Shown in pieces: positions 8,409 to 17,375 of a stretch of DNA of 42,384 bases. Under the pieces are notes generated by a model that did no database searches, was not told where the DNA came from, and saw nothing but the letters and a program-made list of their open reading frames with translations. Within the stretch, counting starts at the first letter, position 1. Every line of letters begins with the position of its first letter. Source of the DNA: Anaerobiospirillum succiniciproducens DSM 6400 (GTDB lineage Bacteria; Pseudomonadota; Gammaproteobacteria; Enterobacterales; Succinivibrionaceae); NCBI RefSeq assembly GCF_000482845.1, contig NZ_AXWV01000036.1:1-42384 (forward strand), given 5' to 3'. Both the position numbers and the translations under genes were made by a program.

Positions 8409-8871
8409 TTTATACAGCCCCATCAAATGATTGCTTTTGAGCATTGGCTGTAAAGAAAGAGCGCTGTATTTTTTTTGTGTATTAGCCTTTAGATAATTGA
8501 TGCCTAAAGTGTTGCGTATAAGCAATGTACATGGCCTTTGTCCTGTATTTTAGGACACTCAAGCTTGCCCTTCTGCAAGCTTATGGCATGCAAATATAGC
8601 TAGCATTAGAGGCTCTGATTGGGAAAAATAAGCAATTGCGCTGCATATTAGTGATTGTGGTTCATAATATCAGCGCCAGATCGTATCTAAAAGCTGCCTA
8701 AAAGTTTAAACCTCAAGTTAGTCTGACAAGCGATAACTTAAGGGACACATACCATTGAGTGTGTGTACGGGCGCTTACAAATACCTTTAGGCATTAAGCT
8801 TGTCTTGAGTAGTCATATAGCTCTTGCACTCATGTGCGAGTATCTGACAGCTTGTAAGGTGGAGGTCATTG
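8409..8871 (+). other. Gene-free spacer before the helicase gene
   Basis: No supported gene. Two adjacent perfect hairpins lie at 8539-8557 (6-bp arms) and 8561-8582 (7-bp arms). A short open frame from 8763 overlaps the helicase start and has no recognisable features. Confidence 0.5.
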
Positions 8872-11079
8872 ATGACAGACAATTATTTACAGCTGCTGCA
8901 TCCATTGGTATGCCGCTGGATCGGTGCGCAAAGATGGCGCGACTTACACCCGATTCAGAAGCAAGCTATTATTCCTGTGCTTGAGCATAAGGATGATGTC
9001 ATCATTTCAGCATCTACAGCTGCAGGTAAAACTGAAGCTGCATTCTTGCCTGTTCTTACTTTCATTAAGCAAAATGAAAATAAGATCAAAGGCGTCTCAG
9101 TACTGTATATCAGCCCGTTAAAGGCATTGATTAACGATCAGGTACGACGTCTTACTGATATGGCTGAGCCATTGGGTATTAAGATCACCCCATGGCACGG
9201 TGATGTAGCCGTTAATAAAAAGAGCAATCTGTTAAAGAATCCTTCAGGCATCGTGCTGATTACTCCAGAGTCTTTAGAGTCGCTGCTCATCAATCAGACC
9301 TCGGTATTTAAAGAGGCATTTAAAGATCTAAGCTACATCGTTATCGATGAGTTCCATGCCCTGATGGGTAAAGAGCGTGGCTATCAGCTGCAGTCGCAGT
9401 TACATCGTATTGAGAACTTGATATGTAAGGTGCCTGTACGTATCGCAATTTCAGCCACCTTCTCAAATGACATTGGTTCAGTTGCCTCGTATCTGCGTTC
9501 TGGTAGCGTTCACAAAAACTGTCAGATCATTACCTCTGATCAGCATACGACCTCAGCTTTAGCTGTGAAGATCATGGGATATAACATCCCGCATATTGCT
9601 GGAGAGGAGCCTAGGTTAATACCGCAGCTGATGCATGATGATGCCATCAATCGCGTGGCTAAAGACATCTACAGATTGCTGCGTGGTAAAAACAATTTAG
9701 TCTTTACCAACTCACGTTCAGATACAGAACAACTTGCAAATAACTTACGCGAGCTGTGCCATGCCGATAGAGTGCCTGAGGAGTTTTTCCCACACCATGG
9801 CTCGCTATCTAAAGAGTTACGTGAAACCCTTGAGCATCGTTTGATTGATGGTCGTTTGCCTACAACTGCAATTTGCACCTCAACTTTAGAGCTCGGTATC
9901 GATATTAACGATGTACAATCTATCGCTCAGTTTGCACCGCCAACGTCTGTAGCGTCATTGCGTCAGCGTTTAGGTAGATCGGGTCGTCGTGATGGCCGTG
10001 CGGTTTTAAGATTGTTTATTCCAGAGAATGAACCAATCATCAATCGTATGAGCTCACTTTTGTGCGAAGATACTGTGCTTTCAGCCGCTAGCGTAAACTT
10101 ACTGCTGCGCCGTTGGTATGAGCCGCCACTGCAAAAGGAATATGCTTTTTCAACGCTGATTCAGCAGACCCTGTCAGTGATCGCTTCTAACGGCTCGGTA
10201 TCGGCAAAGAATCTTTATGAGCTCTTGTGCAAGACTGGTCCATTCTCACTGACCACTCCTGCAATGTATGCTCAGCTCTTACGCGCTTTAGGCGAAAACG
10301 ATCTGATTGTGCAGATGCAAGATGGAACTTTGACCTTAGGACTAGAGGGTGAGTCGTTAGTTTCTAATTACGAGTTCTTTGCATCGTTTAATAACAATCG
10401 TGAATACCGCGTAGATCACGATGGTAAGACCATTGGTCGTATTCCGCTGCTAACCTCACTACAAGAGGACGATACCTTCTTGTTTGCAGGAAAAGCATGG
10501 CGCGTTACTTACTTTAATGAGCAAAAGCGCGTTATTGGCGTCAAGCCAAGTAAGAAAAAGACCTCTGGATTGCCTATTCAAGGTGCCGGCGGTCAGGTAC
10601 ATGATGCCATTCGCGAAGAGATGCATCGTATTTACCTTACAGGTGAGGCTCCACCTTGCTTAGATAGAGTAGCTAAAGAAAACTTTGAGCGCGGTAGGCA
10701 GTATTTCTTTAACTACGGTCTTGATAAAAAGGTGATGGTGACTGGCCCAACTGGTCTCATGCTGTTCCCTTGGAAGGGCGATCGCGTGTTAGACACCATC
10801 GTGCTGATGCTCAACAAGGCATCCATTGGCGCAAGCCGCGTGGGCTCTCATATCGAGCTTGATTATGCTAGCCTCGATAATCTTAAAACTGCAGTTATGT
10901 CCATCTTGTTTAATGGCGAGATCGACCCAAAGGAACTGCTTAAGAAAGTTAAGAACCTCGATTGGGAAAAGTACAATTGCTATCTGCCAATCGATCTTAA
11001 ATATATTACCTACGCGCATACCCACCTTGATATCAAGGGCGCTTTAGATTTCTTCAAAAAGCTAGCTAAGGAGCTTTAG
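8872..11079 (+). CDS. Lhr-like SF2 DEAD/DEAH-type helicase
   Basis: A 735-residue superfamily 2 helicase. Motif I SASTAAGKT is at 46-54, motif Ia SPLKALINDQ at 81-90, motif II (DEFH) at 159-162, motif III SAT at 194-196, CTSTLELGIDIND at 335-347 and motif VI QRLGRSGRRDG at 365-375. This pattern fits the Lhr/BrxHI-like group. The ~360-residue C-terminal part follows the two RecA domains and probably forms winged-helix and Lhr-core-like regions. Start ATG is 6 nt after GGAGG (8861-8865); a TTG three bases upstream is too close to that site. It lies downstream of the BrxD-like ATPase in the same orientation, a partnership known from BREX variants and TerB-associated clusters. The function (DNA unwinding or translocation in defence or repair) is inferred. 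Confidence 0.85.
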   Translation: MTDNYLQLLHPLVCRWIGAQRWRDLHPIQKQAIIPVLEHKDDVIISASTAAGKTEAAFLPVLTFIKQNENKIKGVSVLYISPLKALINDQVRRLTDMAEPLGIKITPWHGDVAVNKKSNLLKNPSGIVLITPESLESLLINQTSVFKEAFKDLSYIVIDEFHALMGKERGYQLQSQLHRIENLICKVPVRIAISATFSNDIGSVASYLRSGSVHKNCQIITSDQHTTSALAVKIMGYNIPHIAGEEPRLIPQLMHDDAINRVAKDIYRLLRGKNNLVFTNSRSDTEQLANNLRELCHADRVPEEFFPHHGSLSKELRETLEHRLIDGRLPTTAICTSTLELGIDINDVQSIAQFAPPTSVASLRQRLGRSGRRDGRAVLRLFIPENEPIINRMSSLLCEDTVLSAASVNLLLRRWYEPPLQKEYAFSTLIQQTLSVIASNGSVSAKNLYELLCKTGPFSLTTPAMYAQLLRALGENDLIVQMQDGTLTLGLEGESLVSNYEFFASFNNNREYRVDHDGKTIGRIPLLTSLQEDDTFLFAGKAWRVTYFNEQKRVIGVKPSKKKTSGLPIQGAGGQVHDAIREEMHRIYLTGEAPPCLDRVAKENFERGRQYFFNYGLDKKVMVTGPTGLMLFPWKGDRVLDTIVLMLNKASIGASRVGSHIELDYASLDNLKTAVMSILFNGEIDPKELLKKVKNLDWEKYNCYLPIDLKYITYAHTHLDIKGALDFFKKLAKEL

Positions 11080-11212
11080 CCATCAAGCTAAAGCCATCGG
11101 GCTAAAGCAATTCATGGGCAGCGCATAGAGTTTGAAAGCGCTAAGCAAACGTAAGGCGCTTGCTTACATTGAGCCTTAGGCTTGCAAAGCCTCAGGCAGC
11201 GGTAGCTTTTTA

Positions 11213-11280
11213 GAGCGTGGATACGCTCATAGGCTAAGTCTTGTTGAGACTTAGTTATCCGTTAAGTTGGCTTATAAGCC
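11213..11280 (+). other. Cluster of three perfect hairpins between helicase gene and recJ
   Basis: Arms 11213-11218/11223-11228 (6 bp, 4-nt loop), 11234-11241/11247-11254 (8 bp, 5-nt loop) and the palindrome 11269-11280 (GGCTTATAAGCC) lie in a row. None has a proper T tract. They may end helicase transcription or act in the recJ leader. Confidence 0.45.
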
Positions 11281-11366
11281 TAGTGGCGGTATTTAAGGAT
11301 GGTGGCAAAGTACTTTGAGCCACTGTTTTGTGTTCTAAATCATTTAGCTTTGCTAAGGAGGCTTAA

Positions 11367-13562
11367 TTGAAAATCGTAAGACGAAAATTAGTTGATGATT
11401 CACACTTAAGCTTCATTGCAGATCCTATTTTGCGTCAGCTCTTAGCCGCTCGAGGTATTAAAGAGCCGTCTGATCTTGATAACAGCCTCAAGCAGATGCT
11501 TTCTCCTTACAGCATGCTAGATTTAGACAAGGCTGCCAATATCATCGCTCAGTCCATCATCAATCGTGAGCACATCATGATTGCTGGTGACTATGATATT
11601 GATGGCATGACTGGTACTGCTTTAGGCGTACGCTGCTTAAAGGCTTTTGGTCTGCCAGAGCAATTGATTTCTTACTATGTGCCATCTCGCTATGACGATG
11701 GTTATGGTCTTAACAAGACGGTTGTAGATCGCGCCCATAAAGCAGGGGTACAGCTCATTATTACCGTGGATAACGGTATTGCTGCATTTGATGCAGTCGC
11801 TCATGCAAAAGAACAAGGCATTAAGGTAGTAGTAACCGATCACCACGAGGTACAAGAAAACATTCCAGTGGCCGATGCGGTAGTAGATCATAAGCGTAAG
11901 GGCGATACTTTTGCCTCTAAGCACTTGTGCGGCGTAGGCGTGCTCTTCTACGTCATGATCGGTACTCGTGCTAAGTTAATTGAAGAGGGCTACTATCAAG
12001 ACACCAAAGCCGCGCCAAATATGAGCCAGTTTTTGGACTTAGTTACCTTAGGCACGATTGGCGATGTGATGTCCTTTGATGCTAACAATCGTCGCTTGAT
12101 TAAGGCTGGTTTAAAGCGTATTCACAAGGGTCAATGTAGCCCAGGTTTATTAGCCTTACTTGATTACTTGAAGATTGATTGCTCCAAAGTAAAGATCAAG
12201 ACCATCTCTTTTGATCTGTGCCCGCGTTTTAATGCCGCAACTCGTATCAGGATTGCGCAAAATCCTGCCATCATGACCTTGCTTAGTGATGACTATAATT
12301 CAGCACTTATCTACGCTAAACAGCTCGATATGTGCAATAAGCGTCGTATGGATCATGAGAAGGTCATGCTTAGCCGTGCTATGGAGCTGTATAAAGAACA
12401 ACGTAATCAGGCAGAGATAGCAGCTTCTAAGAGTGGACAAGGTAAAGATGCCTCTAGTGATGCACTCCTTGCGCAATATGCTTTAGCCTCAGAGCAGGCT
12501 GCAAAAGCAACAGAAGATCCTGCGTTAAACTCTGCTGATCTCATGGATATTGAAGATGCTTACGACTCATTTGATGAGGCGGCGCAAAAGCAAGACTACA
12601 ATGCCGGTATCGTGCTGTACGATCCAACCTTCTTAACTGGCATTTTAGGTCTAGTGGCCAATCGCATTAAAGAGCGTTACAAGAAGCCAAGCATGGTCTT
12701 TGGTTGTGATGAGGGCGCTAAGGTTGATGATGGTATCAATCTGATGAGTGCGGTGGACAATTACAATGATGAGCTCAATGCAAGTTCACAGACTGTCCCA
12801 TCTGGAGAGCTGAATATCACTCCTGCGCCACTAAGCTTTAATAATGCTGACAGCACACTTAGTGAAAACAAAGATCCAAATGCACTTGCCGATGGTATGC
12901 GTATTGCCGAGGTAGCACGCATTCGTTCGGCCGCATCAGGTATTCTCTCAAGCATCGATAAGGCTGAGAATGTAGAGGCTGCGTCTAAGCAAAAAGAAGC
13001 CGTAGGTCAGCGTAAGATCGTCGGCTCGGCTAGATCCGTGCCTGGTATCGATATGATGAAGGTCTTTGCCTACATCAAAGAGCGTGAGCCAAACATTTTC
13101 ATTGCCTGTGGCGGCCATGCTGTAGCAGCCGGTGCCACTATTCGTGAGTGCGATGCTGAGCGCTTTAGATATCTCTTTGATGAAGCCTGTGCTGCTGTGC
13201 GTGAAGAGGCTGACTCTGAGGTGTGCGAGTTTACAGACTGCGATTTACCTGACTCATACTTGTGTGTTGAGTTTGCTCGTGACTTAGAACTCTTTGGTCC
13301 TTGGGGTAAGAGTTTTGAAGAGCCGCGTTTTGATGGCATCTTCTTAATTGAGAACAGTAATATCTTGGCAAACCGTCACTTAAAGTTACGACTGCGCTCC
13401 TTATCTAATCGCTTTGTTGATGGCATCAAGTTCAGAGCCAATATCAAGGAGAAGTCTTTAACTGCCAACATGAAGGTGCGCGTCATCTATACCTTAGGCG
13501 TAGATCGCTATTATGCCAATGAGCGTTTGCAGATGAATATTGAGGCCATCGAACCTGTCTAA
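11367..13562 (+). CDS. recJ: Single-stranded-DNA-specific exonuclease RecJ
   Basis: RecJ is the 5'-3' single-strand exonuclease of recombination and mismatch repair. DHH-family metal-binding motifs are DYDIDG at 75-80 and TDHH at 157-160. The DHHA1 motif GGHAVAAG is at 582-589, and the C-terminal OB fold ends at 731. E. coli RecJ is 577 residues; the extra length comes from two insertions rich in Ala, Ser, Asp and Glu. One (about 345-408) sits just before LYDPTFLTGILGLVANRIKER; the other (about 448-548) sits between VFGCDEG and KIVGSARS. All core motifs remain, so the enzyme is probably active. Start codon is TTG, supported by a perfect AAGGAGG (11355-11361) 5 nt upstream. It is followed by repeats and a shared terminator with the convergent ppgK. 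Confidence 0.95.
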   Translation: MKIVRRKLVDDSHLSFIADPILRQLLAARGIKEPSDLDNSLKQMLSPYSMLDLDKAANIIAQSIINREHIMIAGDYDIDGMTGTALGVRCLKAFGLPEQLISYYVPSRYDDGYGLNKTVVDRAHKAGVQLIITVDNGIAAFDAVAHAKEQGIKVVVTDHHEVQENIPVADAVVDHKRKGDTFASKHLCGVGVLFYVMIGTRAKLIEEGYYQDTKAAPNMSQFLDLVTLGTIGDVMSFDANNRRLIKAGLKRIHKGQCSPGLLALLDYLKIDCSKVKIKTISFDLCPRFNAATRIRIAQNPAIMTLLSDDYNSALIYAKQLDMCNKRRMDHEKVMLSRAMELYKEQRNQAEIAASKSGQGKDASSDALLAQYALASEQAAKATEDPALNSADLMDIEDAYDSFDEAAQKQDYNAGIVLYDPTFLTGILGLVANRIKERYKKPSMVFGCDEGAKVDDGINLMSAVDNYNDELNASSQTVPSGELNITPAPLSFNNADSTLSENKDPNALADGMRIAEVARIRSAASGILSSIDKAENVEAASKQKEAVGQRKIVGSARSVPGIDMMKVFAYIKEREPNIFIACGGHAVAAGATIRECDAERFRYLFDEACAAVREEADSEVCEFTDCDLPDSYLCVEFARDLELFGPWGKSFEEPRFDGIFLIENSNILANRHLKLRLRSLSNRFVDGIKFRANIKEKSLTANMKVRVIYTLGVDRYYANERLQMNIEAIEPV

Positions 13563-13624
13563 TAGCGCAAGCCACCCCAGCTCATCACGCCAATAGCTCA
13601 GAGCACGGACTAGGGCCAAGACCG

Positions 13625-13700
13625 AAGCAAGAGCTAAGATCGAAAGCAAGAGCTCAGACTGAAGCATGGGCTAAGATCGAAGCAAGAGATCAGAATTAGG
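13625..13700 (+). repeat. ~19-bp tandem repeat, about 4 degenerate copies
   Basis: Units beginning near 13625, 13644, 13662 and 13681 share AAGCAAGAGCTAAGATCGA with several substitutions. It lies directly after recJ in non-coding sequence. Confidence 0.7.
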
Positions 13701-13778
13701 CTAAGGCCTAAGGCAAGGGCTAAGGTTGCGGGCGCAGCGCTGCTCCTAAGGCTGAGGTGATGTCTTGACCTAAAAAAC

Positions 13779-13812
13779 AAGCCCCAAGATCTCTAAAAGA
13801 TCTTGGGGCTTT
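13779..13812. terminator. Bidirectional terminator between recJ and ppgK
   Basis: Arms 13779-13792 and 13798-13811 form a perfect 14-bp stem with a 5-nt loop. An A-run on the left gives a U tract for the minus-strand transcript. It serves two converging genes. Confidence 0.88.
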
Positions 13813-13840
13813 GTGCTGATAGGAATGGTAAAAACTAAAC

Positions 13841-14599
13841 TTAGTGAGTAGCCTCGTTGTTTAAGCGACGCTCACAGTAAACTGCAGCACCGATGATGCC
13901 AGCAAGGTTGAGAGTCTTTGCAGGGATAACGCGAGCATTATCAAGGTGAAGTTGTTCTTTAAACTTCTCAAATTTCTTGGATGCGCCACCGCCTAAGATA
14001 AAGAGGTCAGGCTGTACTAAGAAGTCGATACGGTTTAAGTACTCGTTAAAGCGCTTACCCCATTCTTTCCATTTGAGGTCTAATTTTTCACGAGCTGCAT
14101 CTGAGCAGTAACGCTCAGCATCATCGCCATTGAGGATGATGTGGCCCATTTCAAAGTTAGGCAGCAGTTCGCCATTGAAGAACATGGCAGTACCGATACC
14201 AGTACCGATGGTAACGATGAGCACCTTACCCTTTTCGCCACAACCAGCGCCGAAAGTCATCTCAGCAATACCTGCTACGTCAGCATCGTTAGCTACAAAG
14301 ATTTCATTGCCGAGTTTTTCTTTGAGCAAAGACTCTACATGCACGTTTACCCAGCTCTTATCGATGTTAGCTGCAGTAAGTACAGTTCCGTTGATAACAC
14401 GTGCAGGGAAGCCGCAGGCCATTGGGCCTTGGTAACCGATAGTTTCCACAAGCTCTTTGATAGTGTCGGCCACTGCCTCAGGAGTTGATGGTTGCGGTGT
14501 CTTAATGCGAACGCGCTCGGTAACAAGTTCACCTGTTGTGGTTTCTACAACAGCACCCTTGATGCCGCTGCCGCCGATATCAATGCCTAATATTTCCAT
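13841..14599 (-). CDS. ppgK: Polyphosphate glucokinase (ROK family)
   Basis: A 252-residue enzyme expected to phosphorylate glucose using inorganic polyphosphate (often also ATP). The N-terminal phosphate motif DIGGSG is at residues 7-12. The family blocks [42 protein letters not shown] and LKWKEWGKR appear in order and match PpgK rather than ordinary ROK glucokinases. PpgK is best known from Actinobacteria, so its presence in a gammaproteobacterium is notable. Start is the ATG at 14599 that gives [12 protein letters not shown]. It has no clear Shine-Dalgarno sequence of its own; the good site AGGAGAAGG serves an overlapping upstream mini-ORF instead. It faces recJ and is divergent from nnr across about 730 bp. 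Confidence 0.92.
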   Translation of the reverse strand: MEILGIDIGGSGIKGAVVETTTGELVTERVRIKTPQPSTPEAVADTIKELVETIGYQGPMACGFPARVINGTVLTAANIDKSWVNVHVESLLKEKLGNEIFVANDADVAGIAEMTFGAGCGEKGKVLIVTIGTGIGTAMFFNGELLPNFEMGHIILNGDDAERYCSDAAREKLDLKWKEWGKRFNEYLNRIDFLVQPDLFILGGGASKKFEKFKEQLHLDNARVIPAKTLNLAGIIGAAVYCERRLNNEATH

Positions 14600-14631
14600 A
14601 TGTTTGGCAAGCTTAAGCATGCTATAAGCAT
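14587..14631 (-). CDS. Possible 14-residue leader peptide overlapping the ppgK start
   Basis: On the minus strand an ATG at 14631 lies 7 nt after AGGAGAAGG, a much better ribosome site than the one before ppgK. The frame reads [14 protein letters not shown] and stops at a TAG (14587-14589) inside the first codons of ppgK, in a different frame. The arrangement would couple ppgK translation to the leader. It could also be chance, because the peptide is short and has no known relatives that I recognise. Confidence 0.35.
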   Translation of the reverse strand: MLIACLSLPNIWKY

Positions 14632-15332
14632 GAATAAGCCTTCTCCTTAGTGCGGTATTCTCATAGTAAGGTGCAAGAACAGTTACGATGAGCAACCAGT
14701 TAATCTATTACTGCCTGCAAACTACTCTAAACAAGACAGTGCCTGAGCTATGAGCGAGGAAAGTGTTAACAGTTAGGATCATATAGCTTTGGCTTAAAAC
14801 GCGGCCTTTAAGCGCGTGCTTAGTCGCTAGTCATATGATGGACACTGCACTTCTCGCTAGAGCATTGTCATTATAGTATTAGGCTGACCAAATACATTAC
14901 ATCTTAAGATCAATCGTGCACAAAGTCACAAATGCAATTGTGTTCATGATGCAAGAAAGTGCACATACATTTGGTGCAATGTTGTTAAAGAAAGCCTTAA
15001 AATCCCTAGATATAACAGCACTCTTTCTGATCGTATTATCAAATTTATTGATGGATCTATCACAGAATCATACAGCGTATGACTTGTTGTCATGATGGCC
15101 TGATGATACTTAAGCTAAAATTTCATTGGTCATGCCATGGAAGTCATGCCGCGATTATATTTTTGTAAGTGCGTCTTAGTAATTTGTGGCAAGATCTGTG
15201 ACATACTGTGTATGCAGAATAACCAAACGGATGGGGTAATTAGACACTCAAATCAGCCCCGCTAGAGCTTATGCCGTTTGACTCGCTGCCAAGTTAAAAT
15301 AACTTGTGCAGATCGTCAGGAGCACTACTTAC
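14632..15332. other. Divergent spacer between ppgK and nnr
   Basis: About 700 bp with no supported gene, presumably holding promoters for both flanking genes. No strong promoter pair could be fixed; a TG-N-CATACT sequence at 15199-15207 is a weak extended -10 candidate for nnr. Confidence 0.45.
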
Positions 15333-16952
15333 ATGCCATCTTTACCACATCAAGTGTTTACAACACAAGAGATCCGTTTAATTGAGCAGGACCATGCTCA
15401 AAACAACAACGGACACTGCTATGACCTTATGGAAAAAGCAGGTAGAACTGTCTTTGAGCAGATGCTGTCGGTCAATACGCATCCAAAGATGGTCTACGTC
15501 TTAGTTGGTAAGGGTAACAACGGCGGTGACGGATACATTGTGGCAGCATATCTACACAAAAGCCGTATCCCATATCGTCTCTTTGCTATAGGCGTACCTA
15601 AGCAAGATGCTGAGGCCTATATTGCTTATTCTTATTTCTGCAAGATTGGCGGTAAGGCCGAGTTTGAGCTGCCTGATCCTGATGAAGAGGCAGAGCGCGG
15701 TTACAGCCCAGATATCGTAATTGATGCGCTTTTAGGTACTGGTCTTGAAAGCCCTCCACGTGACCAAATGGGCAAGTGGATCGACTTTATTAATAACACT
15801 CGTGCTTACATCATTTCTGTAGATATCCCATCAGGTATCAATGCTGATACTGGCCAGGTTTATACCGAGTGTGTCAACGCCAATAAGACCATTTGTATGC
15901 TTGGTCTCAAGCCAGGTTTAGTAACTGGAGATGCCGTTGATTACGTTGGCGAGATCTTGGTGTTTAACTTAGGTATCGATGTTAATTCTTTCCATGGTAA
16001 GTATTCAGCTATCGATACTGATGGTGCCTCATATCTGCCAATATTCGTAACCACTTATGAAGATATCATTGCCGATCTGCCAATGCGTTCTCTCTCCTCA
16101 CACAAGGGTGATTCTGGACGCTTACTCATCATTGGTGGCGATAAAGGTTATGGTGGTGCTATCCATATCTGTGGCTTAGCTGCAGCTCGTACCGGAGCTG
16201 GCCTTATCAAGGTGGCAACTGATGAGGAAAATATCATTTCGCTGCATGCAACTCGCCCTGAGTTAATGACAGTTAACTTTAGAGATTATGCTGCAGTTAA
16301 AGAGGCCATTGATTGGGCAGACGCCATTGCTATTGGACCAGGCTTAGGTACTGGTAGTAACGCAGAAAAGCTCTTAGATTTAGTAACAGCCTCCAACAAG
16401 CCATGTATTGCTGATGCTGATGCTCTGACTATTATGGCAAGACAGGGCATGACTTATTCTAAGCGCATGGTGCTCACTCCTCATCCAGGTGAGGCAGCTC
16501 GTTTACTGGCTACTACCAACGATAAGATTAATGAAGACCGCTACCATGCTGTATATATTTTGCAGCAGCGCTGTGGTGGTGTAGTTCTGCTCAAGGGCGC
16601 TGGCACCTTAATTTGCGATGGCAAGAGTATCATCGTGGTTCATGAGGGCTCACCTGCAATGGCTTCTGGCGGCATGGGTGATTTACTTACTGGTATCATT
16701 GCCTCCTTACGTGCTCAAGGCTTAACTTTAATGCAGTCAACTGTAGCAGGTGCATGTGTGCACGGCCGTGCTGGAACTGTATCAGGCGAAAACAGTGGCA
16801 TCATCGGTACTCTAGCTAGCGACTTGCTTCCATACATTCGCTATTTAGTTAACAAGCGCCCAGGCCTTGCCAATCAAAAGGGTGGCGATTGCATGACTGA
16901 CATTGCCGAGCGTACCGCCTCTTTACTCTTGGCCAACCGCCTTCTGCAGTAG
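15333..16952 (+). CDS. nnr: Bifunctional NAD(P)H-hydrate epimerase/dehydratase
   Basis: Nnr repairs damaged NAD(P)H: the N-terminal YjeF_N domain epimerises R/S-NAD(P)HX and the C-terminal YjeF_C (ribokinase-like) domain dehydrates S-NAD(P)HX using ADP. The N-domain has GKGNNGGDG at residues 59-67; the C-domain has the catalytic GGMGD at 446-450. Length 539 is close to E. coli (515). The ATG at 15333 is preceded by AGGAG (15318-15322) 10 nt away; the in-frame GTG at 15306 lies upstream of that site, so the shorter form is preferred. In gammaproteobacteria nnr commonly precedes tsaE, as here, though a 423-bp spacer with repeats separates them. Confidence 0.96.
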   Translation: MPSLPHQVFTTQEIRLIEQDHAQNNNGHCYDLMEKAGRTVFEQMLSVNTHPKMVYVLVGKGNNGGDGYIVAAYLHKSRIPYRLFAIGVPKQDAEAYIAYSYFCKIGGKAEFELPDPDEEAERGYSPDIVIDALLGTGLESPPRDQMGKWIDFINNTRAYIISVDIPSGINADTGQVYTECVNANKTICMLGLKPGLVTGDAVDYVGEILVFNLGIDVNSFHGKYSAIDTDGASYLPIFVTTYEDIIADLPMRSLSSHKGDSGRLLIIGGDKGYGGAIHICGLAAARTGAGLIKVATDEENIISLHATRPELMTVNFRDYAAVKEAIDWADAIAIGPGLGTGSNAEKLLDLVTASNKPCIADADALTIMARQGMTYSKRMVLTPHPGEAARLLATTNDKINEDRYHAVYILQQRCGGVVLLKGAGTLICDGKSIIVVHEGSPAMASGGMGDLLTGIIASLRAQGLTLMQSTVAGACVHGRAGTVSGENSGIIGTLASDLLPYIRYLVNKRPGLANQKGGDCMTDIAERTASLLLANRLLQ

Positions 16953-17375
16953 CCTCGCATTTACCGACTAGCTAGCAAACGATTTACAAAGCTAGTGCAC
17001 GCCTAGCCAGCAAGCAAGTTACAAAGCTAGCGAACGCCTAGCCAACAATCTCGCTTGCTATTTAAGAGCTACGAGCAAGTTACACCGCATGCTGCACCTT
17101 TCATTAGCTGCAGCTTGCAGTCCTTTTAGACCATTGATGGCTTTCATGGCCATGTGCTGACGCGCATTCGTGCCGTCAGCATCACCTCCTTGATAGGCAA
17201 TATAAGTCCTCCCATCCGCTCATATCTTCTGTGCTTTAGATGTAAAAGTTGCAAGTTTTACTGCTAAAGATGAGCATATTTACAGTGTAGATGCGCACTA
17301 AGTCGTGGCAATGATAAGATAAGAGCACAGCTAAGGCTGTTTATATCTTGTTTACAAAAGGGTCTCAAGGACAAC
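16953..17375 (+). other. Gene-free spacer nnr-tsaE
   Basis: Contains the 35-bp tandem repeat and otherwise no supported feature. No clear terminator or promoter was identified. Confidence 0.5.
16974..17043 (+). repeat. 35-bp tandem repeat, 2 copies
   Basis: Units 16974-17008 and 17009-17043 are abutting and share TTACAAAGCTAG and ACGCCTAGCC. A partial third copy (GCAAGTTACA) occurs near 17071. Non-coding, just after nnr. Confidence 0.85.

Noticed and set aside
8763..8984. 73-codon open frame before the helicase
   Set aside because: Overlaps the helicase coding start in another frame and has no recognisable motif or ribosome site.
14130..14488. Plus-strand open frames opposite ppgK
   Set aside because: They mirror the conserved ppgK coding strand; ppgK matches its family along its whole length.
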